From the NCBI GenBank assembly GCA_044378055.1, contig JBILXY010000005.1, positions 1 to 64,000 of the forward strand: a DNA stretch of 64,000 nucleotides, read 5' to 3'. Below, in pieces: positions 17,168 through 24,911 of the stretch. This stretch comes from JBILXY01 sp044378055 (GTDB lineage Bacteria > Patescibacteriota > JACMRA01). How positions within the stretch are numbered: position 1 is the stretch's first letter; every line of letters starts with the position of its first letter. The position numbers and the translations under genes are program-made. Below the pieces are notes generated by a model that was not told the origin of the DNA, searched no databases, and saw only the letters and a program-made list of their open reading frames with translations.

Positions 17168-17541
17168 TTAAATATAGAAAAGCTACACAACAACATTACA
17201 ACTGTAATTGGTTGCCAAAGTTTTCTTTCCTTTTTACTTTGGGTTGCAGAATTGGCAATTACAGCCAAAACATTAAAACCAATAATAAACCATTTTATAA
17301 AATCTGGAAATTTAAAATTGGTAGGTAAAATTTGGGTTGAATCGACAACAAACAAAGCAAAAAAAGACAAAATTAGTATGGATATAAACGGGGCAATTCG
17401 TATTTTAATTGGAAGCACACCTTTATTGTATCCACCCATAGTCCACTCTCCCCAAGGTTTTCCAAAAACCAAACCAACTTGAAAAAGTATGGTGAAAAGT
17501 AAAAGGACAAGATAAATAACAGCGACTGAAATTGTGAGCAT
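17164..17541 (-). CDS. Small four-helix membrane protein
   Basis: 125 residues from ATG 17541; a longer frame would run back into the AlkC-like gene and is rejected. Four hydrophobic segments, with a conserved-looking loop GKPWGEWTMGGYNKGVLPIKIR after the first helix. I have seen this loop type in widespread uncharacterised bacterial membrane proteins. Function unknown. It is last in a minus-strand run of small genes. Confidence 0.6.
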   Translation of the reverse strand: MLTISVAVIYLVLLLFTILFQVGLVFGKPWGEWTMGGYNKGVLPIKIRIAPFISILILSFFALFVVDSTQILPTNFKFPDFIKWFIIGFNVLAVIANSATQSKKERKLWQPITVVMLLCSFSIFN

Positions 17542-17579
17542 AATTGATTGGGTTTTTAATTGAAGTATTTGTCCACTTA

Positions 17580-18350
17580 TTAAATATCTTTTACATTCCT
17601 TACCGCGTGTTTTAAAATCCATTGGGTATTTTTGTTTGAAGAATCTTTATACTTCTCGATAAACTTAAAACCGACTTTTGCATTAACTTTAAAATAATCA
17701 GCAATGTTATTGGCCACCGATTTTTGAACAAATTTTATGTCGTCTTGAATTAAATTATCTAATATTTTAAATACTGGTTCTGGCTTAAAAATAAAATTAT
17801 CCAATTTGGTGGACCAAGGTAATTTCGCTCTACAACCTTCTGCAGAAAGTCTTCTAAGGTGAAAGTTCTTTGATAAACTCCACTTCAACATTACTTCCAT
17901 AGTTTTCTCAGGATATTTTCGAATAAATGGCCTTATAGCGTATTCCCCAGTGTTCCTTTTGGTAATTTCCTGAATTGCTTTTATTGATGTTTCAAATTCA
18001 TCAAGCCCATATGTTTCAACAAATTTTGCAATAGGCATTATCCAATAAAAGTTGGTAAACATCCCAGTTTCATTTGGGTTTTCCTCGCCCAGAACACTCA
18101 TTAAAATTTCTATAGCTTTAATATAATTACTTGGCAAAAGTTGGTGTAAAATTTCAGAGTGTAGTTGAATTCTTTGGGTATAGCTTAAACCAACACATTT
18201 TAAACTAATGATTTCAACATATTTTTTTGCATCAAACTGAGGATAAACTGCTAGAATTTTTTCACCTAACAAGATAGCTAAATTTGTACCAAACCACTTT
18301 GTTATGCTTTTATCTTCTTGCAATGTTGAACTTTTTTCTGGATTATTCAT
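17580..18350 (-). CDS. AlkC/AlkD-like DNA alkylation repair protein
   Basis: 256 residues made of helical HEAT-like repeats. The block FHLRRLSAEGCRAKLPWSTKL followed by VQKSVANNIADYFKVN is characteristic of the COG4335 (AlkC-type) alkylation repair glycosylases: RR.ASEG.RP.LPW and VRKSVANNLND. Such enzymes release 3-methyladenine and related alkylated bases. Another HEAT protein lies directly upstream, 8 bp away. Confidence 0.75.
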   Translation of the reverse strand: MNNPEKSSTLQEDKSITKWFGTNLAILLGEKILAVYPQFDAKKYVEIISLKCVGLSYTQRIQLHSEILHQLLPSNYIKAIEILMSVLGEENPNETGMFTNFYWIMPIAKFVETYGLDEFETSIKAIQEITKRNTGEYAIRPFIRKYPEKTMEVMLKWSLSKNFHLRRLSAEGCRAKLPWSTKLDNFIFKPEPVFKILDNLIQDDIKFVQKSVANNIADYFKVNAKVGFKFIEKYKDSSNKNTQWILKHAVRNVKDI

Positions 18351-18358
18351 ATTCTAAT

Positions 18359-18901
18359 TTAAACTAATTTCAAATATTTATTGGCTCTGTTGGCAACCGA
18401 TTTTCTGGTGTCTTTGCTAAGTTTTTCTAATTGTGGTTTTAGCCAAGGTTTAAGTTCAGGATATTTTTGAGAATAGCCAACCAAGGCTTCCATGGTGAAA
18501 TTGAGCACTATCCAATCTGTGGAATTTATCAGATTGTTTTTTAAAATATCGACCACTTCTAGTCTTTGCTTTTCAGTTACAAACTTATCTAAAATCATAA
18601 ATAACTGAGCAAAAGTCCACTGGGTTGAGGCTTGGTTTATTTTAGAAATCTTGCTTATAAATTGGTCTAAAAATGGCACAACTAATTCTGGTTTTGCTTT
18701 AGCAATTCTTTTAAAAGCGTTGGAAACCCTCAACCGCACAATTTCGTCTGTTGAAAAATAGCAATCATAAAGCTCTTGAATTCTTTTAGGTTTTTGCAGA
18801 ATTTCTTCCACAACCAAAATAGTATTTCCAAGCGAATTTGGGTGACCGCCAGTTAAAGCAATTTCAAAATTTGTTAGATTTGGTAATTCTTTGTTTTGCA
18901 T
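18359..18901 (-). CDS. HEAT-repeat protein
   Basis: 180 residues, all helical, with HEAT-like pairs (RLRVSNAFKRIAKAKPELV; WIVLNFTMEALVGYSQKYPEL). It probably forms a right-handed solenoid that binds protein or DNA. It is immediately upstream of the AlkC-like gene, so a role in the same repair process is possible but unproven. Confidence 0.65.
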   Translation of the reverse strand: MQNKELPNLTNFEIALTGGHPNSLGNTILVVEEILQKPKRIQELYDCYFSTDEIVRLRVSNAFKRIAKAKPELVVPFLDQFISKISKINQASTQWTFAQLFMILDKFVTEKQRLEVVDILKNNLINSTDWIVLNFTMEALVGYSQKYPELKPWLKPQLEKLSKDTRKSVANRANKYLKLV

Positions 18902-18914
18902 AAATTATTTAAAA

Positions 18915-19304
18915 TTAACCAACTGGTGTACACAATTCAACTAAAAATCCATTTAGATCTTTCAAATATCCAACAGTCTGTCCCCAAGGTTTGGCTTCTG
19001 GTTCCTTAACAATTTCCGCCCCAGCATCCACCGCATTTTTATAATCTGTTTCAATTTTTTCAGTTACAAAAGTAAGTTCAAAAGCTGGCGAAGCTAATTT
19101 TTTGTCATGCTTGTTAATTTCAACACCGTTATATTCTGGAATAGAATAATCTGCAAAAGCCAAAGTTGTGGTGCCTGTATCAAGCTCGCCATAATCTTTT
19201 TCAGGGGTTATAAATTTTTGTTGAAATCCAAATGCCTTTTCATAAAAAGCCAAGGTTTCTTCAACATTTTCTACATAAAGTATGGTGTAACTGTATTTTA
19301 ACAT
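18915..19304 (-). CDS. VOC superfamily (glyoxalase/bleomycin-resistance-like) protein
   Basis: 129 residues with the two beta-alpha-beta-beta-beta halves of the vicinal-oxygen-chelate fold: YTILYVENVEETLAFYEKAFGFQQKF at the start and GAEIVKEPEAKPWGQTVGYLKDLNGFLVELCTP at the end. Members bind metals and act on small electrophiles or sequester drugs. Substrate unknown. It sits within a minus-strand run of small accessory genes. Confidence 0.85.
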   Translation of the reverse strand: MLKYSYTILYVENVEETLAFYEKAFGFQQKFITPEKDYGELDTGTTTLAFADYSIPEYNGVEINKHDKKLASPAFELTFVTEKIETDYKNAVDAGAEIVKEPEAKPWGQTVGYLKDLNGFLVELCTPVG

Positions 19305-19310
19305 AAAAAT

Positions 19311-19610
19311 TTAATTTAGAAGATTTATTTCTTGACCCTTGGTCGGCATTTCTAATAATAATGGGATGGCTTGTGAGATCAATTCTTTTACACCTGCAAC
19401 TGATAGTGACAAATCATGGTCTTGTTTACTATCCCAGATTTCTGTAATATAAACCGTGTTATCTTCCTGTTCGCTTTGTCCCACAGCATAAAGCTGACAA
19501 CCTTTGGCTTTGACTAGTATCATTTTTGAGGCTTGGAGCATTATCTCTGTTAGCTGATCAAGAAGTCCAGGCTTGGCAATGAGTTTTCCTTGAAATAGGT
19601 ATTTTGGCAT
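19311..19610 (-). CDS. ABM-domain (antibiotic biosynthesis monooxygenase-like) protein
   Basis: 99 residues with the dimeric alpha/beta-barrel pattern: a KLIAKPGLLDQLTEIMLQA strand-helix, AKGCQLYAVGQSEQE and YITEIWDSKQDHDLSLS. Such small proteins include quinol monooxygenases and heme-degrading enzymes; no diagnostic residue decides between them. Its start is 6 bp from the VOC gene's start side, suggesting co-transcription. Confidence 0.75.
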   Translation of the reverse strand: MPKYLFQGKLIAKPGLLDQLTEIMLQASKMILVKAKGCQLYAVGQSEQEDNTVYITEIWDSKQDHDLSLSVAGVKELISQAIPLLLEMPTKGQEINLLN

Positions 19611-19623
19611 AAATGCTTTTGAG

Positions 19624-19794
19624 TTATTTTGTAAACAATTTTTCCATCTTGTAATATTGACCCTTGGTTAGAAAAACTCGATGTATATTTGGACTATCAG
19701 TTGCCCCTGTAAGACAGGCAGTTTGGCTGATACCCCAACTAATTATTTTCATGGAAGTCACATCTAAATCAATGTAGTAATAAGATTTTAACAT
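19624..19794 (-). CDS. Small hypothetical protein, 56 residues
   Basis: Starting from the internal ATG at 19794 gives a 56-residue protein beginning MLKSYYYIDLDVTSMKIISW; the 16 codons further upstream look non-coding. It shows short strands and a TKGQYYKMEKLF helix at the end, but no known domain. It stays in step with the minus-strand run and is spaced as an operon member. Confidence 0.5.
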   Translation of the reverse strand: MLKSYYYIDLDVTSMKIISWGISQTACLTGATDSPNIHRVFLTKGQYYKMEKLFTK

Positions 19795-19853
19795 AAATGA
19801 ATAATGCAAACTTACAAAATATTTTCTACTAATAAATGTCAATTTTAAAAACC

Positions 19854-20231
19854 CTAAATAGCTTTCCTTAAAATCTTGTCCATACTTTTACCCTTAGCTA
19901 GTTCATCAATTAATTTATCTAAATACCGAATTTCTTTCATTAGCGGTTCTTGAATTTCTTCTATCCTTACCCCACAAATAACACCTTTTATTAAAGTTCG
20001 AAGCGGATTAAGTTTAGCCTGGGCAAAAAATTCTTCAAAATTTACCATGTTTACAATCTGTTTTTCAAATTCTTTTTGAGTGTAACCTGTAAGCCATAAA
20101 ATGATTTCATCCACCTCAGCCTTAGTTCGGTTTTTTCTTTCAGCTTTTTGGATGTAAAGTTTATAAACACTGGCAAAAGACATGTCATAAATTCTTGGCC
20201 TGATTAGTTTCGAAGAAGAGATGTTTGGCAT
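19854..20231 (-). CDS. DUF2200-family protein
   Basis: 125 residues. The order of blocks (MSFASVYKLYIQKAERKNRTKAEVDEIILWLTGY, then FFAQAKLNP and IKGVICGVRIEEIQEPLMKEIRYLDKLIDELAKGK) matches DUF2200, a small helical family of unknown function found in many bacteria. It is probably the first gene of the minus-strand run to 17164. A composite repeat lies upstream. Confidence 0.8.
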   Translation of the reverse strand: MPNISSSKLIRPRIYDMSFASVYKLYIQKAERKNRTKAEVDEIILWLTGYTQKEFEKQIVNMVNFEEFFAQAKLNPLRTLIKGVICGVRIEEIQEPLMKEIRYLDKLIDELAKGKSMDKILRKAI

Positions 20232-20299
20232 AAATTAATTTCCAATATAACTTATCTATTTAGATTCAAATTGTAAACAAAAAATATCTAATACTTAGG

Positions 20300-20414
20300 A
20301 TATCCTAGATAGGGGAACATAAGTGAAGCGAGGGAAGTACCCCTGGTAAGGGGTCAGAGTTTGAAAAACTCTGGGGGTAGCAAGGGGACAAGCCGCAGGC
20401 TTGGGGGGTAGCCA
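20300..20414 (+). repeat. Composite family-1 repeat (two tandem units)
   Basis: A leading part (CTAGATAGGGGAACATAAGTG) precedes a full unit with hairpins ACCCCTGGTAAGGGGT and CAGAG...CTCTG. A second partial unit, CAAGCC-gca-GGCTTG ending GGGGGGTAGCC, follows. It shares the leading part with the copy at 21204. Confidence 0.85.
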
Positions 20415-20429
20415 GATTTTCAAATGAAA

Positions 20430-20846
20430 CTATCGGAGCATTTTAGCCCAAACCTTATTCATCTTTTCATCGAAAGTGTGAAGCTTTCTATTTTCTGTTT
20501 TAGCTAAGACCAAATTGTAATTATCTTCTAATCCTAAAGTATTTTGCTGTGACAAGCTTAAAGCCTTTACTAATATATCTTCATTTTCAAACTCTACCAT
20601 TGTTGATAAATACAAGTTTTCCAAAAAAGTTACAATTTCAGTTTCTTGCCATTTGTAAACTTTGGTAAGCACCCACAAAAATTCAAACACAGAAACCAAA
20701 CTTACCCTTACACTTTCACCATTTGTTTTACATTTAATTAGAAAGTTAGAAACAATATTAGACTGCTCAGAATTTTTCTCTACTGCTAGTCTTACAAGAT
20801 AATTTGTATCAATAAGGTGTAAATTATTTGCCATATATACTACCAT
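20430..20846 (-). CDS. PIN-domain toxin, VapC-like
   Basis: 138 residues (134 from the second ATG at 20834). The PIN acidic residues are in place: LIDTNYLVRL (Asp near the start), SVFEFLWVL (Glu), LGLEDNYNLVLA (Asp) and TFDEKM (Asp). VapC toxins are ribonucleases, often cutting tRNA or rRNA. The start overlaps the end of the antitoxin gene, the usual coupling of such pairs. Confidence 0.82.
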   Translation of the reverse strand: MVVYMANNLHLIDTNYLVRLAVEKNSEQSNIVSNFLIKCKTNGESVRVSLVSVFEFLWVLTKVYKWQETEIVTFLENLYLSTMVEFENEDILVKALSLSQQNTLGLEDNYNLVLAKTENRKLHTFDEKMNKVWAKMLR

Positions 20847-21117
20847 ATTTATCTTTTATAAATTCAGTTTTACCCTTTTCAATAAGTGCTTCTAGCTCTT
20901 CATTTGTAAGATTTTTAAACTGTTTTGGAACTTCTAAAGATCCTTGTAATTTTTTTAGTTCTTCAATTGGGTTAACTATCTGGTATTCACCGTGAATAGT
21001 TTTAACTATTAAAAGGCTATTTTGCGAAGTTTTAGACACATCAATATCCAACTCTTTTAACAAAGCAACTGGAATAGTAACTTGATTCTTAGAAGAAATC
21101 TTTAACTTATAAGTCAT
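20824..21117 (-). CDS. AbrB/SpoVT-type antitoxin
   Basis: 97 residues with an N-terminal swapped-hairpin DNA-binding domain (KLKISSKNQVTIPVALLKEL). A C-terminal tail (KNLTNEELEALIEKGKTEFI) would wrap the PIN toxin. It is the upstream gene of the toxin pair and probably represses the operon. The neighbouring palindromic repeat at 21204-21283 lies just upstream of its promoter. Confidence 0.8.
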   Translation of the reverse strand: MTYKLKISSKNQVTIPVALLKELDIDVSKTSQNSLLIVKTIHGEYQIVNPIEELKKLQGSLEVPKQFKNLTNEELEALIEKGKTEFIKDKYGSIYGK

Positions 21118-21203
21118 AGTAAAGGAATTGTATTAAAAGTAAGGGGAAATGTCAACCACCGCTAATTCTAAGCTTAGTAAACTGCCCCGATTGCTACGCA
21201 ATA

Positions 21204-21283
21204 ACCCCTAAATAGGGGTACATTAGTGAAGCGGAGGAAAAGTACCCCTGGTAAGGGGTCAGAGCGTAGCTCTGGGGGTAGCC
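21204..21283 (+). repeat. Family-1 palindromic repeat, nearly complete copy
   Basis: Three successive hairpins: ACCCCTAAATAGGGGT, then a spacer (ACATTAGTGAAGCGGAGG), ACCCCTGGTAAGGGGT, and AGAGC-gta-GCTCT with the GGGGGTAGCC end. It sits between the antitoxin gene and the 21295 gene. Confidence 0.88.
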
Positions 21284-21294
21284 GTTAGCTAAAT

Positions 21295-22065
21295 TTATAT
21301 TGGCCAATCGTAATTAGGAATAAACAATCTTATTGTGTAGTATAATAGTAGTGTTATAAACATGAGTGCCATACCAATAAATATACCAGGCATATTTTGT
21401 TTTAAAAAATATACAACTATTCCGTCCAAAGGCCTACCAAAAATATCATTTTTATCAATTGCATTTAGTACAAAAATAAACTTTCTCTTATTAAAATTTT
21501 TTTGTATGAGTGTGCCAATTTTATCTATAATGAAAGGTGTAAAGATAATTATTATATTTAAGTATAAAAAATTCCATTTAAGTAAATACCAAAGAAATAG
21601 CAAAATTAAAACTGCAACCAAAATAGGTAATATAAACAAAATGAAGTTTGAATCGTTAGTAAATCTGTATTGCAAAAATTTATCAATAAAGCCTCTTCTT
21701 TTCTTACATACATAATCTATCTCCTTTAATATTTTTTGGTATTCTCTAATTGTTGTAAGATCTGATAATGATACTTCAAAAATATAACCGTCTGAGTAAT
21801 TTTTACGAATGTTTATTGATTCAATTAATTTTGATGTTGAAGAGTAGTCATTAAATGATAAACTAAAACCATCTTCTTCATAATTTTTAACTTCATCTAA
21901 TATTTCATGCCATTGTTTATCGTTGGTTAAATCAGAAACTTTACACTTTATTCTAAAAAAAGAAATTTCTCTAGAACCATCAATATAATTTAAAATAAAC
22001 TTTTTCAATTCGTTTAAACTAATTTTTGATGGATGTGTAATTTTGACCTCTGTTGATGGGTACAT
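21295..22065 (-). CDS. Hypothetical membrane protein
   Basis: 256 residues. The first ~125 are soluble and polar. Then come hydrophobic segments (FILFILPILVAVLILLFLWYLL, LYLNIIIIFTPFIIDKIG) and a final one near the C-terminus (PGIFIGMALMFITLLLYYTI). No family recognised. It is likely an inner-membrane protein with a large cytoplasmic N-terminal part. Neighbours give no functional hint. Confidence 0.6.
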   Translation of the reverse strand: MYPSTEVKITHPSKISLNELKKFILNYIDGSREISFFRIKCKVSDLTNDKQWHEILDEVKNYEEDGFSLSFNDYSSTSKLIESINIRKNYSDGYIFEVSLSDLTTIREYQKILKEIDYVCKKRRGFIDKFLQYRFTNDSNFILFILPILVAVLILLFLWYLLKWNFLYLNIIIIFTPFIIDKIGTLIQKNFNKRKFIFVLNAIDKNDIFGRPLDGIVVYFLKQNMPGIFIGMALMFITLLLYYTIRLFIPNYDWPI

Positions 22066-22103
22066 ACTTATAAAAGGATATATTTAATCATTTATGTCCA
22101 TTG

Positions 22104-22670
22104 TTAAATATCTTCAATCCACTCCACCAACACACTCCTAACCCCCTCCAAATTCTCCAAAACCTCCTCATTAGTAAATCTTAAAACCTTAATCCCGCAT
22201 CCTTTCAAAAAATCGTCTCTAACTTTATCATAACCTAGTTTTTCATTATGGCTTTCTCCGTCTATTTCAATTGCCATCAACAATTCCGCACAGTAAAAAT
22301 CTAAAATATAATTATCTATAATTTTTTGTTTTATAAATTTATAACCACTTAATTTCTTTTCAGACAAAACTTCAAACCAAATTTTTTGCTCGGCTTTGGT
22401 CATAAACCTAGACATTTTTTTAGATCGATCTAAAAGTTTTGGGTTGTAATTAATTCTTTTGAACGGAGATTGGATTTCTGGTTGAATATTCTTAATATTG
22501 GTGTTGGCTACCCCCAAGCCACCCCCAGAGTTTTGCAAACTCTGACCCCTTACCAGGGGTACTTTTGACCTAGTTTCACTCAAAGTACCCCTATCTAGGG
22601 GTGAAACCAAAGGTTTCGGGGTAGTGGGTGTAGTACGCCTCTTAAACCTATCCAACTTACCCATAAACAA
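22104..22670 (-). CDS. DUF559-type endonuclease-like protein with an in-frame repeat
   Basis: 188 residues. The C-terminal half is a DUF559 / very-short-patch-repair-like nuclease: MTKAEQKIWFEVLSEKKLSGYKFIKQ, NYILDFYCAELLMAIEIDGESH and VLRFTNEEVLENLEGV, with the D...E.D catalytic pattern. The N-terminal segment (about residues 16-56) is the translation of an inverted family-1 repeat at 22502-22625. The family normally begins at the NPKLLDRSKKM region, so the first ~65 residues are an addition. It starts 4 bp from the end of thrS and is probably co-transcribed with it. Confidence 0.8.
   Translation of the reverse strand: MFMGKLDRFKRRTTPTTPKPLVSPLDRGTLSETRSKVPLVRGQSLQNSGGGLGVANTNIKNIQPEIQSPFKRINYNPKLLDRSKKMSRFMTKAEQKIWFEVLSEKKLSGYKFIKQKIIDNYILDFYCAELLMAIEIDGESHNEKLGYDKVRDDFLKGCGIKVLRFTNEEVLENLEGVRSVLVEWIEDI
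22502..22625 (-). repeat. Family-1 palindromic repeat translated inside a gene
   Basis: On the minus strand this reads ACCCCTAGATAGGGGTACTT, then a spacer with GTGAAACTAGG, ACCCCTGGTAAGGGGT, AGAGTTTTGCAAAACTCT-like pairing, and GGCTTGGGGGTAGCC. It is the longest copy, and it lies wholly within the 5' part of the DUF559 gene without a stop codon. Confidence 0.88.
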
Positions 22671-22674
22671 GACC

Positions 22675-24537
22675 TTACAACCCCTTCAAAAACTCACCCA
22701 ATCCCTCCAACCCAACCTTACTCTCTCCTTCCTGTGTTCTTACAGAAACCTGCCCTTCGGCAATATCCTTCGGCCCAACGATTATCAACACTGGGATTTT
22801 TTGCATTTCGGCTTCTCTAATTTTTTTACCTAGGGATTCTGAACGGTCATCAACTTCAAACCTAATTTCGTTGTATTTTAAAGGTTTCATAAGCACTGTT
22901 TCGTCCAAAATTTCCTTTACTTTTTCAACATATTCCAAAGTTTCAGGCTGAGTATTAATAGTTAAAATTTTAACCTGGGTTGGGGCTAACCAAAACGGGA
23001 ATCGTCCACCGAAGTGATCTATAATAACACCCATAAATCTTTCTGAAGAACCGGCTATTGCTCTATGAATTACAACTGGTCTTTCTTTTTCGCCAGCTTC
23101 ATTTATGAATTCTAAACTGAATCTTTCTGGTAAGTTAAAATCGCATTGAATTGTGGCAAGCTGCCATTCTCTTCCCAAGGCATCTTTGAACATGAAATCT
23201 AATTTAGGACCATAAAATGCAGCCTCTCCTTCAACCCGTTTATAGTTAAGATTATTAAGCTTTGCCGCTTCTTCCAAAGCATTTTCCGCAGTGTTCCAAG
23301 CCTCGTTAGAACCAAGATATTGATCCAAATCATTCATATCTCTTACCGACAGAGAAACCCAGCTTGATTCCATTCCAACAGTTTCGTAAAACGAACGGAT
23401 TATTTCAACGATTGTACTTACTTCGTCTTTTATCTGAGTAATGCGGCAGAATAAATGTCCATCATCTTGTGTGATTGAGCGGACTCTTGTAAAACCAGAT
23501 AATTGCCCTGGCTTTTCATCACGGTAAACTGTGGCATGTTCAAAGTAACGCACCGGCATATCGCGGTAGCTAAATTGGTTATCTGCAAAAAGCTGCATAT
23601 GATGAGGGCAGTTCATCGGCTTCATAAAGAAATTATCTGATTTACCTTGCACACGGAAAAGCTCATCTCCAAATTTAGCAGCATGCCCAGAAGTTATATA
23701 CAATTCTTCCTTGGCAATATGCGGTGTCCAAACCCTTTTGTAACCTCTGCAGCGATGTAATTGCCATAAATAATCTTGAATATTTTGACGAATGATCATT
23801 CCATTTGGCTGGAAAAGTGGTAAGCCAGCCCCAACCAATTCACTAATTGTATAATATTTTTGGGTTTCGTTTAAAACTCTATGATCCCGTTTCTTAGCTT
23901 CTTCCCTAGCATCTTGGAACTCGGTTAATTCATCTTTTGTTTCAAAAACCAAGGCGTAAATTCTTTGCATTCTAATATCTCTTTCTTGGTCACCACGCCA
24001 GTAAGAAGCAGAAAATTTATCTAGGGCAAAGCCAGCATGTTTTAACTCTTTTACATGCTCAATATGTGGCCCTTTGCACAAATCTTCAAACACAATTTCC
24101 CCAGTGCTTTCATTCACCAAACGGTAGATAGTAATTTTCAATTCCCCCATTAAACTTTCTGATAGTTCAAAGTTTTCTTTTTCTTCCACACTCATGCTTG
24201 TTGTACCCCTGGTTCTAAGGTCATTTAAAAGTTCAACTTTAAGCGGTTGATTGTTCTTTTCAAAAAGCTCTATTGCCTCAATAATACTAACTTCTTGAAC
24301 TTTAAAAGCTAAGTGTTGCTTTAACATTTCCCTCATTTTTTCCTCTAATAAAGGTAAGTCTTCTGGAATTAAAGTTCGTGGTAAAATAAAGTCGTAGTAA
24401 CAACCGTTTTCAATAACAGGCCCAACGCCGTATTGAGCTTCTGGGAACATTTGACCAACAGCTGCAGCCATAATGTGGGCCATAGAATGACGCTTTGTAT
24501 CAAGGGAAAGGTTTTGTGAGTTCGGGGAAAGTGACAT
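22675..24537 (-). CDS. thrS: Threonyl-tRNA synthetase without a TGS domain
   Basis: 620 residues. The editing (SAD) region begins at once with HSMAHIMAAAVG and carries the later zinc-site element DLCKGPHIEH. The class II core follows: MKPMNCPHHMQLF, YFEHATVYRDEKPGQLSGFTRVR, DDGHLFCR, AIAGSSERFMGVIIDHFGGRFPFWLAP. The anticodon-binding domain closes the protein. The N-terminal TGS domain (about 60 residues in the E. coli enzyme) is missing: only 17 residues precede the SAD domain. The gene is preceded by an attenuator with a Thr-rich leader peptide (24706-24797) and followed by the DUF559 gene. Confidence 0.95.
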   Translation of the reverse strand: MSLSPNSQNLSLDTKRHSMAHIMAAAVGQMFPEAQYGVGPVIENGCYYDFILPRTLIPEDLPLLEEKMREMLKQHLAFKVQEVSIIEAIELFEKNNQPLKVELLNDLRTRGTTSMSVEEKENFELSESLMGELKITIYRLVNESTGEIVFEDLCKGPHIEHVKELKHAGFALDKFSASYWRGDQERDIRMQRIYALVFETKDELTEFQDAREEAKKRDHRVLNETQKYYTISELVGAGLPLFQPNGMIIRQNIQDYLWQLHRCRGYKRVWTPHIAKEELYITSGHAAKFGDELFRVQGKSDNFFMKPMNCPHHMQLFADNQFSYRDMPVRYFEHATVYRDEKPGQLSGFTRVRSITQDDGHLFCRITQIKDEVSTIVEIIRSFYETVGMESSWVSLSVRDMNDLDQYLGSNEAWNTAENALEEAAKLNNLNYKRVEGEAAFYGPKLDFMFKDALGREWQLATIQCDFNLPERFSLEFINEAGEKERPVVIHRAIAGSSERFMGVIIDHFGGRFPFWLAPTQVKILTINTQPETLEYVEKVKEILDETVLMKPLKYNEIRFEVDDRSESLGKKIREAEMQKIPVLIIVGPKDIAEGQVSVRTQEGESKVGLEGLGEFLKGL

Positions 24538-24620
24538 AGGTTTTTAATGTATAATTTTAAATTTTTAAGCAATTTTTAATGAAGAAATTTTTAAGACTTT
24601 TTTATTTTTTAAATTAAACT

Positions 24621-24645
24621 CGTAGGGGAATGCCTACGGCTTCCC
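24621..24645 (-). repeat. Family-3 palindromic repeat in the thrS leader
   Basis: On the minus strand: GGGAA-gccgtaggca-TTCCCCTACG, a hairpin followed by CTACG, as in the copies at 47923-48040 and 57473-57496. It lies in the untranslated region between the attenuator and the thrS start. Confidence 0.6.
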
Positions 24646-24705
24646 AAAAATTAAACCTTAAACATTTTCTTCATTTTATTTAGTATTTATAATTTGTGTG
24701 CAAAC

Positions 24706-24774
24706 AAAAACTCCCATTTCTGGGAGTAAGATTATTTCGTAAAACAAAACTACTCCCGTATTTGGGCTGTAGTT
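24706..24774 (-). promoter_or_regulatory. thrS transcription attenuator (mutually exclusive hairpins)
   Basis: Read on the minus strand, four segments can pair in alternative ways. 1:2 is AACTAC (24774-24769, within the Thr codons) with GTAGTT (24753-24748). 2:3 is GGGAGTA (24757-24751) with TACTCCC (24728-24722), an antiterminator. 3:4 is ACTCCCA-gaaa-TGGGAGT (24727-24710) followed by T5, an intrinsic terminator. Segment 2 contains the leader stop codon. A ribosome stalled at the Thr codons would free segment 2 to form 2:3 and let transcription reach thrS. A ribosome at the stop would cover segment 2 and allow termination. Confidence 0.85.
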
Positions 24775-24797
24775 GTGGTAGTTACAAAAATTTGCAT
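24750..24797 (-). CDS. thrS leader peptide with five consecutive Thr codons
   Basis: A 15-residue ORF, MQIFVTTTTTAQIRE, with codons ACT ACC ACA ACT ACA in a row and a TAG stop. It lies between a strong promoter and an intrinsic terminator ahead of the threonyl-tRNA synthetase gene. A run of five Thr codons in front of the gene that charges tRNA-Thr is the expected sensor of charged tRNA-Thr. The expected transcription start (6-7 nt after the -10 box) falls on or next to the A of this ATG, so translation appears leaderless. Coding status is inferred from architecture; no peptide of this kind could be found by homology. Confidence 0.85.
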   Translation of the reverse strand: MQIFVTTTTTAQIRE

Positions 24798-24803
24798 ATT
24801 TTT

Positions 24804-24832
24804 ATTTTAAGCCAAGCTTGATTTAATGTCAA
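24804..24832 (-). promoter_or_regulatory. Promoter of the thrS leader
   Basis: On the minus strand TTGACA (24832-24827), exactly 17 bp, then TAAAAT (24809-24804). This is the best sigma70-like promoter in the window. It places the transcript start at about 24797. Confidence 0.85.
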
Positions 24833-24911
24833 AAAAATATAACTTTACACTAATTTCAAAATACAATTAAATTACAGAGTAATTGAAGTTACAAAAAAAT
24901 TTGGAGAATAC

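Noticed and set aside
20300..21283. CRISPR-like array from repeated GC-rich units
   Set aside because: Units are irregularly spaced, differ in length, lack unique spacers of constant size, and no cas gene is present.
24538..24900. T-box riboswitch upstream of thrS
   Set aside because: No T-box bulge (UGGNACC-type) or specifier stem was found; the leader peptide with Thr codons explains the terminator better.
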